From Cardiocondyla obscurior (lineage: Eukaryota; Arthropoda; Insecta; Hymenoptera; Formicidae), in the NCBI RefSeq assembly GCF_019399895.1, contig NC_091864.1, positions 9,588,001-9,652,000 on the forward strand: a stretch of DNA of 64,000 nt, in the 5' to 3' direction. Each line of letters opens with the position of its first letter. Position 1 is the first letter of the stretch. The notes under the pieces are model-generated. The model saw only the letters and a list, made by a program, of their open reading frames with translations. It was not told the origin of the DNA and made no database searches. Shown here piece after piece: positions 37,001 to 48,800 of the stretch. The translations under genes were made by a program, and so were the position numbers.

Positions 37001-40000
37001 CGTATGAACATAAGCAGATTTACAGAATACAAAGTATTTACAAACGAATATGCTACGTTACACCAAGGTGTCGAAATTATAATTCAAACTGGACCGCACG
37101 CGACGTGTTGAACAATGTCAGCTACAGAACTACGTATATCCTGCTCTCCGCGAAATATATACACACAACGACCGTAGAGGCTGCTAACGATTATCGTAAT
37201 TGCCGAATAAGTTACAAGATTTTTTTTAAGTGAATTCGCAATCTCTCATCAGGTACAGAATGTAGGAAAGAAAAGTCCGTTCATTCAGGTACGAAGAGAA
37301 AGGATGGTGCTTTGCTTCAAAGCCGCCGTTAGTGCACGTTTTACTGACGCACTTTGAGAAATACCCTAAAGGTTTATCGATAAGGGCGCCCGTTCGATCT
37401 CGCGGGATAAACTCAAAATCGCGATACTTATGTTAAACAACGATTTATCCGAGCTAGAACGGGTTATTTATTTGCGATTTGCGATTTACCCTCAACTGCA
37501 TGTACGGATATTTTTGCACGTGTCAGACGTATGTCGATAATAAATGTTGCGGGAGATCTGAAGATGTGGTTTTCTCAAAAAAAGAATCGAACGGAACGGT
37601 CTCATTGAATTATCTAAGAAGATGATACGTTACTTCTCCTCTAACTTTCCAAATATTAATTTTCGTCCCAATAAAATTGTAGTATTTAATGTTGTCATAT
37701 ATAAAGAGTAACAAGTTTTTGGAACATTTATCTCTAAATTTTTATCTGGAACGTTTCGAAGAGAGATACATTTCTCTCGTGTATCTATAGATAATCCAAC
37801 AGTCGTGAGACAATACAGTTCGCCAATAAAACGAATGGAAAAAAAAGTAAAAAAAGAATCAAATTACATTGCTACCAGGCTTGCGCGTTATCTACACAGT
37901 CACGAGTGAATCCGTGCAAGACAAAATGATCAACGAACGGCCCAGAGAGTTTTGCAGTCTCGACTAAAACCCATCGATCGACTTACACAGCCTTACGTGA
38001 ATGCACTTACGATGCAGAGGGCTACATTTGGCCAAAAAGAAAAGCGTCAGTCCGCAAAGATGTCCTTCATGCAGGTGAGGGTATAATGAGGGGTGTAACA
38101 AAAGCTCCCTTATGACAGAAACACAAACAACATTCCAACACATGTGGAAACGAAATTGTGCATTCCTTATGTACTCCTTTCATCCGCAAAGTGAGCTATC
38201 AGTAACGAAGTGTCGTCTAATCCAACGTCGCAGGGAGAAATCAGAGGGTAGCGGGGAAATAAAACGAGAAAGTAAAGATGGACGGGAGAAGTGAGTGGAA
38301 GAATAAAATTACGAGACAAGAAGAAGAAAACGGGAGAGTGATCGAAAAAGAGATAAATCGGAAAAAGAGCGAGAAAGAGTCATGCACGCGCCGTGGACTC
38401 GAAAGCGCCGACCAAAGCGTTTTGTTACACCGCTCGTACCGACCTCGCCTTATAGAGATACGTGTTATATAATAAATATATAGATACTTTATATATATCT
38501 TTTTAATATGTATGTCATACATTATTTTCTAACACAGTCCCGGTGGCTTAATTAGGTCTCGCAGCGAGTGGCGAGACTCTTGCGTCACACCGGTCGGTAA
38601 TTCCCAAAATTCACATTAACCGAAGATATGGCACTCGATTATAACAGCCTTCGTGTTTGTAGCGTTAATCTGGGTAATCCCCGGTTAAATGACCGTCTTC
38701 TTATGTTAATATTATCAGAGTAAATCGCCAATTATGCCTCATCTCATTACAGAATTAATGTCCGTGAAATTAATGTGAACTTTGAACACGGGCCGGTGCG
38801 GGGACTATCTATTATACGGGACATATATACGCAACCCCGCAAGATTGACGTCACAATTGCCAAAATTTAAATTTTTTGCAGCAAAAAGTGGAAAAAAAAA
38901 AGTAGTCAAACGTAATCAATTAATGCACAAAATCATATTGTTTACGCGCAATTTATGCAATTTTATTTTTATTTATTTATTTATATTTATATATGCAATA
39001 ATTTTAAATTTATGTATTTTTGAGATTTTATATATTTAACGATTTTTCGTACCGATTGTATCGTCAATTTTGCAGCGTTCCTACGACGCTCGTTTACTGC
39101 AAGCGCGGTGTAATCCTCAAGAAGAGAGAGAATATTATACGTCATGCGACTAGCATATTGTCCTATTGCCGTACAATTACAACAATCGTAGGAGATTCGT
39201 TATCTACATAATACGATCCGAGATAAGCGACTGAAGATGACAAACATTCTTTATACAAGTGGACACGCGGAGAAGGGTGTGTCGTACATTTAAAGAGCTG
39301 TACATATGACTGTGTATTGTACGGGCCTTTGACAATTTCGCGTGATTTGAAGTATGTATGTACAATTCGTGCCCGAAGCACGGAATCGCAACGCAGAATT
39401 GTGAGCTATGAAAATATTGCGAGCACAAAATCGTTTGCTTCGTCAAGTGCTCTATCAATCCCGCAGATTGATCGGAGAAGCAATCATTTCGCGCGTACTG
39501 ATATGAAATCAAGTTTGCAAAAACATAAAGGCGGCTGCGTGTACCTAATAGAATCTTGATCCGGGAAAAAACTCCGTTTCTTCAATTTGATTTTATGCGA
39601 TTTGGCATTATGCTGAAAGAAATCTTTTTGTCTTTCGTGACGCTGCTTGAATGTCGAGAAAGATGGCACAATAAAGTGGTGAAAGATATATTTCCCGTTT
39701 TACAAATGCAATCGCCACAAACGAACGTAATTTAAATAGCATGAGCATATTTCTCGGTACATCAAGCAACATCACATCTGCATCTTTTCATAACAGTAAA
39801 GAGTTAGTTAATTTAATAATTATTTTATATATTATTATTATATATGTGCATGTATATATATGTCTTATAATACGGATAACTGGTGAAAACCTCTGCAAAT
39901 GTCAACCACGTTTATATCTATTTTTATAGTTAAATAGTTTCTTGTTTGTTGTTTCAACATGTCATAGATTATTTAGAAAGTAGACAATATTTTACGCATA

Positions 40001-43000
40001 ACGAGCTATTTTGTAATTTTACTTGAACCAGGGCCAAGTAATCGGTGAATACGAATTGCAACACGCGAAGATTTTTCTTGACTTTGGAATTTGTAAATAA
40101 TTAAATGCAATCACGCAACTATTGAATGAGATCGCACAACGATCGACGGGAATGAAACCGCGCTGATTTGACTTCAGAATTATTGCGCTTTGAATATAAT
40201 TTCGATTCCACCTTCGCTTTCACTGATTACGCACGTTGTGTACTATTGTTCAAGATCCCATCTCGATTTAAACGACAAATAATAATTGCGAATAAGGTGA
40301 AGGTATTCGCGTAAATGACTTTACTAATTTCAACTTCGTAGAAACGAGGTTAGCAATTTATAATAAATTTGACATTAAATTCTGCCATAAAAAAAATCTA
40401 AAAAAAAAGTCTTTTATAGTCGTTTCTTAATTTTTTTCTTTTTTTATTTAAGCATAATAAATTTGTATCCGGTATTAGATACTGCTCGTTTTTTAAATCC
40501 TTGAAACTATTAATCAATAAACAAGACTTTTTGCACAAAAATGCTGTTCACAGCGGTTTTGTTCAAACGAATTCAATTTAGAAAATTTTATCCAATTTCG
40601 CTTGTTCGCTCTGACAAATAAAAATAAAAATCCGCGCTGACAGTTATCAATTTATTGATAGTTAAAGTTAAATAAACTGGTGCTCAACATGCTAAAATTT
40701 GAAAAAAAAAAGGATAAAAATTTACGGATTGCACTTGCGGACTCGACTGTACTTGTAATTAGTCTAAAACGTAAACGTTCATAAATCACGAGGAGGAAAG
40801 TTTTTGTCATCTACTCCGTGAATTCTACGTCCTCTAAGAACTTGTTCCCTCGGATGAAACCTGCGCGCTAATTACCGAAACTTCAAATATGACCGGACAT
40901 CACGCTATAGTGATATTCGTCGCCGAATATATTCAACTATCCGAGAATATTGCGTTCAAGCTGGCGTATATCAGTTTCTGTTCCTTCGTCAATCTCAACG
41001 AAGATTAGCAGTGAAATTATGTCTAAAGTTTGTGCTATCTCAGAAATCTGACGCGTCATCTCTGTTTATTAATAAATTATGAAATCGAGCTAATTGAAAA
41101 ATTTACTTCAATAGATTTTTGTTTTACGAGAAAATAATTAAATAAAACATCTTTCAATTAAAAATTAATATAAAAAAATTAATAGAAGCAGTAGAAATTT
41201 TTTCACTACCAGATTATTTTACACGCGACGCAAAGTGGACACTTAATCGCGTCTCTTCCACCAAACTCCTTGTAAACTCTGTGGTCTACCTTAGATGAAA
41301 TTACGCAGGAAACTATACACGAACTGCAAACTATTGAGAAACTAATCGCATATCCCTCTGTTCATTATCCGAAACTTTCCTAATCGCGAAACGGATAATA
41401 GGCGGAGACGTTGCGTGAGCTCTTGAGAAGTAGCATTCGTACAATGCGTTTCAACTTATGAAATATGAAACGCCATTTCGTCGTGAAAGTATGTCAAGTT
41501 TGAATCGTCTAATACGAAATTGGGTTAACTTTTTGAAAGAAAAAACGGGGACGGTCTTCTTGAGTATAATTATTTATAATAATCTACGTATATAATGTAA
41601 TGCAAATTATTAGTTGTTTATTATTGCCAACTTTACGAGAAATGTTGAAGTACGACTTGTTAAACTAGAAGATCGTTATGGAAACTGAGGCAAACTATTT
41701 AATTAATTGATAAATCACTTCATATCTCGAATCATGTCCCTGAGTTATAATCAATAATAATACCAGGAACATAGCTGACGCGACTAAAAGAAATTTAGTA
41801 TTTCAGAGACATTTAATAAAGAAAAGAAATCAGATAAATCATTTACGTTCATCAGTTCCTTTAAAGAAAATGAATGATTCGTAAAAATGATTTAGAAAAG
41901 AGAATTATTTCTCCAGCATTAAATTAATAAGTAATAAATAAATAAATAATATGTAAATTACTGTACGCTTATTACGTTAATTCTTCAGACGTATTACTTT
42001 AAATATATTTATCATAATATCGTATCACTATCAAGATTGTTCCAAATTAACGAAAACCTTCTAATTTTACAGAAATTCATATATACTTAAAAACAATCAT
42101 TATGCAATCAATATAATAAAGCGTATTAAGAAACAGCATGCACAATTACTAACCGCAGAACTACCGTAATAATCAACTGTCATAAGATCTACCTACTCTA
42201 TAAGGCCTAGGTTCATAAGCAACTTCACTATCTCAGTAATGAATATAATAGTGTTGTTGGAAGAAGGCATAAATTTTTGTCCCGAGGAAAATCTACGTCC
42301 AAAAGCAGATGTACTTCTGGCGATTCTTGTAAGATCTAATCGAGCGAGCTACTTTAAATCGAGATCAATCAAGGGATTTAAGATTTTCGCGATCGTAGGG
42401 CCGACAGTGGATTCAAGCGACGTCTAGGCGTGCTCTCGGTGGACGAGGAAGCGCTCTTAGACTTGGAAGCTTTCGACGCCTTAGGCGCCTTCTCCTTGCT
42501 CGTGGTGGCCGCAGAGGTTTTCACAGATTTCCCGGGTTTGTTCGCACCGCCTCCAGAGCTCGCGGCCGTGGAGGCCGTGGAGACTGTCGGGTTATTAGAC
42601 GCGATAGTGTCTTGGGAAAGGGTTTGGGTGTTGGGTCTTACTTGTACCTCGCAGGGGGGCGGCGCGCTCCTGTACGACGGCACGATCTTGAAAGTCACCG
42701 ATCCACGTGCTTCCCGCTGTAATAATGGAAAAAAAACCGATTCATAAAAAATTGCAGCTGTAAAGAATAATCAAAATAGTGCATAATTCATATAAATATT
42801 GAATTTTGAGCGCAACGATAAATAGACAAAGTCATCTGGCATTAAAGTTATATTCCAATAAACAATTATATTTTATTATAATATAAAATTTCTAATCACT
42901 TTAACAGCTTGAAAGAAGCTCGAAAATTTACTGACAAAATTAATCCAACAAATAATACTCACCAGAATCTTTTGCAAGGCATTAACGGATTGATTTTGAA

Positions 43001-45813
43001 CCGGTATACCATTGATCTCTCTGATTTCATCACCGACGTGAAGAGTGGCTTGTCTGTGTATCATTCCACCGTGCATAATCCGTGCCACGAAGCATTGCCC
43101 ATCCTCATTCATTTTCAACGTGATTCCCTGAAAAGCGATCGGATAATACGAAATAAATTAATAGCAGCGAATGTAACACTTTATCGATAATAAAACGTTA
43201 AACATTACTTCACGATAGTGCGTTTTGGGCGCGACAAACATCATATTAAGCCGCGTACGTTATAAATTATTGCGTGAATGCAAAATTAAAATTGTCAGAG
43301 CAGCAAAATTGTTGTTTATACCATGATCAACCATTTAATTTTTATTTTTACCTGATATAACAAAATGTGCGCTTTGCAAGTGTTATTTGTTCTTACCTCC
43401 ACATTAGAGAAAACAATTTTCGTTTAATAAATTTCAGCAATAAATTACAGATGCGTATGTATGTATATACACATCCTTACGTTGTATCGTCAGCGCTTCT
43501 TGCTCCTCTAAATGTGATTTCAATATACATTCGGACATTTCTCTTTTTAGGTTAAGTATACTACAATTGATTGATTGAATCAATTGTATATCGCAACGTA
43601 TTTAACAGTTACAAACTCGCGAAATATTGAACTCAACACCTCATTAATATATAATATAATATTCGGTACTTAATTTCTTTTATAACGAAATGACACGAGT
43701 GGCGAAACGTTATTTCTCGTATGCAGATCTGAACTAACCTTAAAAAAATCGGCTTGGCAGTGAGAGATGTATCAGAGCTGACATCTAAATGATGTAAGAT
43801 GCAAAACGCACCTCCTTATATTCGTGTAGGCAACCGTGGACCAAATGATCCACGTGATCCAGATCATTAGTTTCAGACTCGAGATATATTGAATTTATTA
43901 CTTAATTAATATTTTATACGATATTCGGCATGTAATCGTTTAACGTTAAATTTCGTAGCAATTGAAACGAACAAATTCGCTGACAATTCTTAGTGCTGGC
44001 AGCACCTGCCACAGAGTGCAGTGTAAATAGCGCATGCGCGACGGCCAGTCGTGAACAGGCCGCACATCCATCTCCGTTTCAGTACTCTACCAACCGGTGA
44101 CCGAGCGACATCAATGTCAGACGACGTGTCGTGTTTGTGTCGGTAGTGTTAGAATTATCTCTATTCCGTGACATTCGCGTAACCGCGGAGTGATCGAATC
44201 AGATCTATAGTGATCAAGCTTCAAGCAAGCTAATTGACAATTAACTCGAATATTCTGGGCAACGCTTGTGTCGATCGCAAAATTCTTTTGAATTACTGCT
44301 GTATATACGGGCAAGTGTCGCGTAATGGTTAGCAGTTGGAGCACTTGGAGCGGCGCTGTGTATGCACAATGGGAGCGGTGCAGCACGAACAGCGCATGTG
44401 CAGCGGTCCGTCGTGAACAGGCCGCATATCCATCTTCGTTTCAGTCCCCTACCAACCGGTGACCGAGCAATATCGGAGTAAGACGTATCGTGTCGTGTCG
44501 GTAGTGTTAGTGAAATCTGACGAACGACGACGCATCCCCGGCTTAAATTACAATCTGGAGGCTTCATTCTATTTGCGGAGAGCACCTGGGATCTACTTTT
44601 TCCTCCCTAATGTAAGTTATGTCTTCGTATATACGTAAATTATCTGTACTTTTCCGTGACGTTCGTGTAACCGCGGAGTGATCGAATCAGATTTACGTCG
44701 ATTAAGCGTCAAGCAAGGTAATCGAGAATTAACTTGAATACTCCCGATAACGTTTGTGTCGACTGCGGAATATAACGTGTTACTACTGCGTAGCCGGCTA
44801 GTGTCGCGTAAAAGTCAACGGGACAGGCAGGGTACCAGTGTATGTGTCTCGCGCGCGCGGTGCCAGGCGTTGCCTGCGTTGGTATATGTATAAGATACTC
44901 GGCCATACTTTATGTCGTGTTGACCTACCGCAAAGCTCGGTGGTATGAGACCCGCGCGTGCTGTTTTAAGCGTCGTGCATAATAGCCGACTACGTCGCTG
45001 GCGGGTTTCTAACGCGATGTAAAATAATTTTTACATTTTTACAGTTTATTGATACTTGATTTATTATTAACACAGTAATATTTTTGTGCTGTTTCAGATC
45101 CAGAGGAGAAGCTGAACCTTTTTCGTTGTCGTTAATTAGTGATCAAAATGCAATTAATTTTCTAACATTTTTTGGGAGTACCGATTAAATAAATTCAGTG
45201 ATCAAAACGGAATTAATTTTTCGGTTTTTTTTTCGAGAGTACCTAATAAGTAAACGGGCATATAAATTTCGTTTTTTTTTAAACGTGCGTGTGTACGGTA
45301 ATTAGTTCTCTCGCGAGTGTAAATTCACGGACGGGACTTTCGTGAGTGTCCAATGGAAGGATGATATGCCATCCAAACTGAGAGGAGGAGAAAGTGGCCT
45401 AGAAGGGACAATATGCTTTGGCGGAGCAACATTTCAGTGAGTATTACTTTCACTTATGTAAAATTAACGATTGCTTTTTTTACAATGTTAACGTTATGAT
45501 ATCCCGTATAAAAAAAATTAATTATATAATACGAATTAAATACAAAATCAAGTATAAACGTTCAAAAAAAAAAAAAACGATATATTACACCGTTGAACTA
45601 TACGCTCCCGATTTCGTTACTTACCATCGGCTCATCCGTGTTTTTCTGAAACTGCACCAGTCTAACGCGAGTAATTTTCTCATCTAAATCTCCGTTTTGT
45701 CCTTCGAGATCGTCGCCGCCATTCAGATACGTTAGAAGCGGCGGCGGCGTTACTCTGGTGGCTTCCTCGCCATAGACCTCGTGACCAGCAACATCGTGAG
45801 CTTGCAGAAGTGC
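24870..45813 (-). CDS. CASK (MAGUK scaffold), 3' part of gene
   Basis: Minus-strand exons in transcript order are 45813-45625, 43127-42963, 42716-42648 (or 42642), 32239-32210, 29477-29240, 27614-27558, 26110-25991, 25841-25725, 25628-25521, 25305-25130 and 25049-24870. They encode about 480 residues: the end of L27, PDZ (HVGDEIREING), linker, SH3 (FVRAQFDYDP), HOOK (GRKKKQYKDKYLAKHNAVFD) and the guanylate-kinase-like domain ending WVPVSWVY. Phases match at every junction. CASK links neurexin/syndecan-type receptors to Mint, Veli and protein 4.1 at synapses and junctions. The GK P-loop reads GAHGVGRRH, lacking the usual Lys, as expected of this catalytically weak domain. The CaM-kinase-like domain and most of L27 were not found in the window. 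Confidence 0.95.
25130..25305 (-). CDS. CASK exon: GK lid and core
   Basis: It encodes THEEAMYGTKLETIRKIFEE and ILDVEPQALKILRTAEFAPY, ending FANVTD before GTAAGT. Confidence 0.95.
25521..25628 (-). CDS. CASK exon: GK middle
   Basis: It encodes TSRPPRSDEENGRNYYFV and ends MADITANEYLEYG, the GMP-binding side of the GK fold. The acceptor is CTTCGACAG and the donor GTAAAT. Confidence 0.95.
25725..25841 (-). CDS. CASK exon: start of guanylate-kinase-like domain
   Basis: It encodes PAFQRKTLVLLGAHGVGRRH and KYAYPIP, with the degenerate P-loop of CASK. The junction adds YP compared with the vertebrate LPAF. The donor is GTAAGT. Confidence 0.95.
25991..26110 (-). CDS. CASK exon: HOOK segment
   Basis: It encodes NCSIFGRKKKQYKDKYLAKH through VTYEEVVKLP, a basic protein 4.1-binding type HOOK. 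The acceptor is CTACTTGCAG and the donor GTAAGT; phase 1 in and phase 1 out. Confidence 0.95.
26111..29239 (-). other. CASK introns around the 57-nt exon
   Basis: No additional coding exon was seen apart from 27558-27614. The sequence is AT-rich with a 22-base T run at 28036-28057 and a GA tract near 28410. Confidence 0.5.
27558..27614 (-). CDS. CASK 57-nt exon between SH3 and HOOK, probably alternative
   Basis: Nineteen codons in phase 1 at both sides, with acceptor GGGGCTAG and donor GTACGT. Inserted, it gives DAEGEGGCSSHTEGCDGST between NKQEQ and VNCSIFGRKKK. Skipping it also restores an intact frame (EQ-VNCSIFG). The insert is small, acidic and Gly/Ser/Cys-rich, next to the HOOK segment that binds protein 4.1. 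Confidence 0.7.
29240..29477 (-). CDS. CASK exon: SH3 domain
   Basis: It begins IFVRAQFDYDPLEDELIPCA after GTACCAACAG and contains the SH3 core (GDILQIISKDDHHWWQARK) and LIPSPELQEWR. It ends NKQEQ in phase 1 before GTAACA. Confidence 0.95.
32070..32130 (+). repeat. (TA)n microsatellite
   Basis: TATA-rich array with a perfect core of about ten TA units, lying about 80 bp downstream (in CASK sense) of the 30-nt exon. Confidence 0.85.
32210..32239 (-). CDS. Candidate 30-nt CASK microexon in the PDZ-SH3 linker
   Basis: Ten codons, LFRIKPLPVL, lie between a strong acceptor (pyrimidine-rich CTTTTTTTCTGTTTCC, then CACTCTAG) and a perfect GTAAGT donor. Length and phase (0 to 0) fit between the PDZ and SH3 exons. 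Its position matches the linker where vertebrate CASK also varies by splicing. It is probably alternative, since the PDZ exon can join SH3 directly in frame. Confidence 0.6.
42378..42647 (-). CDS. Alternative read-through tail of the CASK PDZ exon
   Basis: If the PDZ exon is not spliced, the frame continues for 89 codons and ends in TAA at 42378-42380. The tail is rich in Ser, Ala, Thr and Lys (KAPKASKASKSKSASSS) and ends with a basic segment TPRRRLNPLSALRSRKS. It is GC-richer than the flanking intron and codon use looks coding. It would yield a CASK lacking SH3, HOOK and GK. No good internal donor was seen. An alternative terminal exon is the likeliest reading. Confidence 0.5.
   Translation of the reverse strand, partial: VQVRPNTQTLSQDTIASNNPTVSTASTAASSGGGANKPGKSVKTSAATTSKEKAPKASKASKSKSASSSTESTPRRRLNPLSALRSRKS
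42648..42716 (-). CDS. CASK exon: end of PDZ
   Basis: It starts after TTATTACAG with REARGSVTFKIVPSYRSAPP and ends PCE. Two donors are possible: GAG before GTACAA (end 42648), or six bases on, CAA before GTAAGA (end 42642, adding VQ). Both keep phase 0. The second matches the donor consensus better; the first gives the junction I expect from fly CASK. Confidence 0.85.
42963..43127 (-). CDS. CASK exon: PDZ domain core
   Basis: Fifty-five codons, phase 0 at both ends, with acceptor CTTTTCAG and donor GTGAGT. It encodes GITLKMNEDGQCFVARIMHG through LQKIL, including HRQATLHVGDEIREINGIPV, the beta-D and alpha-A region of the PDZ. Confidence 0.95.
43562..43588. repeat. Perfect inverted repeat, 11-bp arms
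   Basis: TACAATTGATT at 43562-43572 is followed by a 5-base loop (GATTG) and its exact complement AATCAATTGTA at 43578-43588. Confidence 0.85.
44030..44830 (+). repeat. Diverged tandem duplication, about 290-bp unit
   Basis: Copy 1 (about 44030-44337) and copy 2 (about 44390-44515 continuing at 44649-44830) share GTCGTGAACAGGCCGCA, CTACCAACCGGTGACCGAGC, GTGTCGGTAGTGTTAG and CCGCGGAGTGATCGAATCAG in the same order. Copy 2 is interrupted by about 130 bp at 44516-44648 that includes a GTAAGT donor-like site at 44612. No terminal inverted repeats or coding remnant were identified. Confidence 0.8.
45098..45436 (+). other. Exon-like unit A, antisense to CASK
   Basis: Bounded by an acceptor (TTTTTGTGCTGTTTCAG) and a donor (TTTCA before GTGAGT). 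Its 3' end at 45378-45430 (CTGAGAGGAGGAG, GAAGGGACAATATGC, GGCGGAGCAAC) closely matches unit B at 62120-62170. It has short in-frame ATGs but no long ORF, and compared with unit B it lacks one base just after the shared ATG. Confidence 0.5.
45625..45813 (-). CDS. CASK exon: end of L27 and linker to PDZ
   Basis: Sixty-three codons, phase 0 at both ends, with acceptor TTTGTTGCAG and donor GTAAGT. It begins ALLQAHDVAGHEVYGEEA, which corresponds to the C-terminal end of the second L27 and the following hinge in CASK. It continues with an acidic insect-type linker (YLNGGDDLEGQNGDLDE) and ends RLVQFQKNTDEPM, the lead-in to the PDZ domain. The preceding exon was not identified. Confidence 0.93.
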
Positions 45814-48800
45814 CTGCAACAAACCAAAATTATAAATTAAATTAAAGTTTTTTGATTAGCTGCTCTGAAAATATATTTTCCTCTCTTACTTATCGCAGCT
45901 TCGACTATAAATGCTGTAAAAGATTTTTATTGTAAATTCCAGCCGTACTCTGAAAACTAATAAGTATGCATAGCTTTCGTCGTATGCAGATACGCTTTAT
46001 TTACGACGGGAGGGCTTTAGTTAGGTATTCGTTTATTTATGCAGCCGTATAGTTTACTTTTGCCATATTATCTTGCAAATGAAATCATTCGACTCTATAA
46101 AAAGAAGGCGTGCAATCAAATTTTGATTGCTGATTGAGTTTTCTTTCGCAGAACGTGATCCAAATCGTGTATGAATTCTTAATCTCATTAGGAGTAGCAG
46201 GTATTGTTTAAAAAATTATTTTTAATGTTACGTAAAGGTACCATGTGCGCGATGCATCGGAAGAGAAATAAAATAATTGATACACTTCATTCAGTTTAAC
46301 AGAAAATTATTTCGCGAATACAATTCAATAAATATAATTTTGTAAAAATGTCTGATTACTTTGTTAATTATTAAGTGGCGTTACATGGGCGAAATAAATT
46401 GTCTCGCGCGACGAAAGTGGCATTTTTCGTATGAAGAGCGCTTATCGCGTGTAAGTAGCGATATGCGCGTTTCGAACGAACTGGAAGAGCGTAAAATATG
46501 CATTTTAATTTACATTTAAATTATCGGGCTTCATTAAAATTCAAAAGCAAATTCTGATTTTAATGGCGGGTTAGCATACGTGATAAACAAATAAACGATT
46601 ATGCTCCACTTTACAACGTGTATATTAATAAATGCACTTATATGTGCCGCATAGAGCGGCGTGTTTCATTCTTATTGACGAATATTTTCGCGACAAATAT
46701 TTTACTATTAAATATATTCAAATGGAATTATTTATTTTAATATGATGCAGTTGCAAGAAGCATCGCAAACAATCTATCGTATATACATATCGCGGAACAC
46801 ACTCATTTTGGACTCTGCTTATCTTGCAAATCGGATTTACTCGCAAAGTCAGAGAGCACCTCTGATATCGAGTAGCCGCAAACCAAATCTACTTCCTTAT
46901 TTACTAAAACTTGTAACTTGAGCAGTAGCTATCGACGCTGCATACTACCGCGGATTAGTTAAATAGACACTTATATAGGCGATCGTAACTGAATTCGGTG
47001 GTTTAATAACAGTACTCGGATTCGAAACTACAGTTGTTCGGTCGATCAAGCTTAGACCTAATCTGTTATGACCTCAAAATTGTCTCGGACGACTCGCTCG
47101 TGCTGCAAACTTGGTTTGAGGATTGCATGTTGCTTTGATACGCTAATTACGCGTTCGCATAATCCACTATTGGTTAGTTCCACTTCTGTCGGGGCTTATA
47201 CACAGAAATTTCAATTTACGAAACAACGTTTGCAATAAAAAAAATTTTTTAATATTAGTGTATCTTCCGTTTTAATTTCGTAAAATTATTTATTTCGATA
47301 TTTAAGTTATACGAACGCGTCTCTTTCTGTAGCGGTCGATAACTTTGTTTAAAGGGAACAGTTATTGTCGCGCGAATAATCGTTCCGGATCATAGAGACG
47401 CTTTGTTCATAGATGTAAAGGATCCTCGAAGGAACCGCGTAGCACAAGCACTTGGTCCAAGGACGGATCCCGCTTACCTGAAACGCGGTCAAACTCGTCA
47501 CCTGTGACCTAGTTGATAGTAACGACAAGTCTCTATTTCTACTCTCTCGTATCTACTTTATATGCAAATTGCATATGGAAAAAACATATTTCAGGCATGG
47601 CGACTAAGACGTAACGGCCGGGAAATATGATAAACTTAAACATAAATTGCTCTTTGTGACGTGAACCGCGCGAGGAAGTATGAGGAAAATCGACTAAATG
47701 TATAAAAAATGCATTCTTAGATTGCGCTTGAGAAGTATTTTTAAGCTAATTTTCGAGCAGGCTACGGCGAAAATTTATACATATATTTTGCAACCGTTAT
47801 TTCATAATTAGTTATAGGAAAAAGTGGAATAATCGTAGCGATGAAGGTAGCTGCGTAAATCATAAATAATGGATTAATCTTAATGTGATAACGTATTTTT
47901 GTTCCTTTGTTGCACCATCTGTTCGGTAAAAGCGCCGTTGCATAACTAATAAGAAAAACGGGAATAGCGCCGGAGACTATTTCGGTGGTTTTCGTTCGCA
48001 ATACCGTTTAATCGAACGCCGTTAATTACATTAGTACCATCGGATATTCATTAATTAAAAATTGCCAGGGCATGCAGCGGTATCCATTAACGGTTTTCTC
48101 TCCCGGAAATTTATTAGAGTTTAAAAAATACCGAACAATTTAATTGAAAATTGCGTTAGGCGCAGAATATCGTTCGTCTTCGTGGAAGTCCCCTTTTACA
48201 GGAATTACCGACAAACGTGCGTGTCAAAGAAGTTATTATATATTCATACCCGTCATCTTGAAATTGCGCACTTGAAATGTTATCACTTAAAAAATGTCAC
48301 GTTACCATAATTTAAGAATGCAGTAACGCGTAATATATTTATAGACGTTTCACGCAGCATCCGTCACGCATACTAAGTTTCAACGAACGTTTAAAACTAC
48401 GAATAAGATTTTTAATAATATATAGAGTAGTGATTTTGTTACGAGAAATTTTAATGTGCGAAAATATCCAAAAAGTATTTGTTAACTTACAATATTTTGG
48501 GAATGCATCGAAAAATTTGAATTTTCCCGTGAATAGCGAAGACTGTTGTTGCAACTTTATCTAACGTATTGATGAGGTGCACGCGCGCGCTTACGCAAGC
48601 CGGTCCTTGGATTCGAGGATAAAATAATATTGCTCCATGCAAATTGGAGTGCGATCCGCGGCTGTGGCATCATCCGTAGTCCGGAAGCCAATTCATCGGT
48701 CTACAATTCCGAGAGGGTTCAACGCGGTAAACCGCGGCTGCGGGCTGCTTCAATTGCGGCGCGTATAACTCCGTGTTAAAATATATAATCATTCGTCTTG

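Larger units (their letters stand above)
29478..42377 (-). other. Very large CASK intron (SH3 to PDZ)
   Basis: About 12.9 kb, interrupted only by the candidate 30-nt exon. GC-rich islands at about 29700-30700, 33900-34650 and 35540-36650 alternate with AT-rich DNA. Long open frames in these islands, such as the 200-codon minus frame at 35548-36150, translate to Arg/His/Ser-rich sequence with no family motif, and I do not call them genes. Confidence 0.5.
43128..45624 (-). other. CASK intron carrying an antisense repeat element
   Basis: Between the PDZ and L27-end exons. The left part is AT-rich with an 11-bp stem hairpin at 43562-43588. The right part (from about 43990) holds a duplicated, CpG-rich sequence on the + strand, described separately. 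Confidence 0.6.

Noticed and set aside
38009..38019. 11-nt segment with a pyrimidine-rich acceptor and a GTAAGT donor in the CASK intron
   Set aside because: Length is not a multiple of three and would break the frame; too short to support alone.
45890..45914. 24-nt minus-strand exon-like segment between TTTTACAG and GTAAGA upstream of the CASK L27-end exon
   Set aside because: In the required phase it contains TAG, so it cannot be a coding exon of the full-length protein; it could only be untranslated.
47479..47575. Minus-strand candidate CASK first exon ending SLTAFQ at a CAG/GTAAGC donor in phase with ALLQAHD
   Set aside because: The nearby ATG (47575) is not in the frame that joins CASK and hits a stop; the joining frame has no ATG and no credible acceptor.
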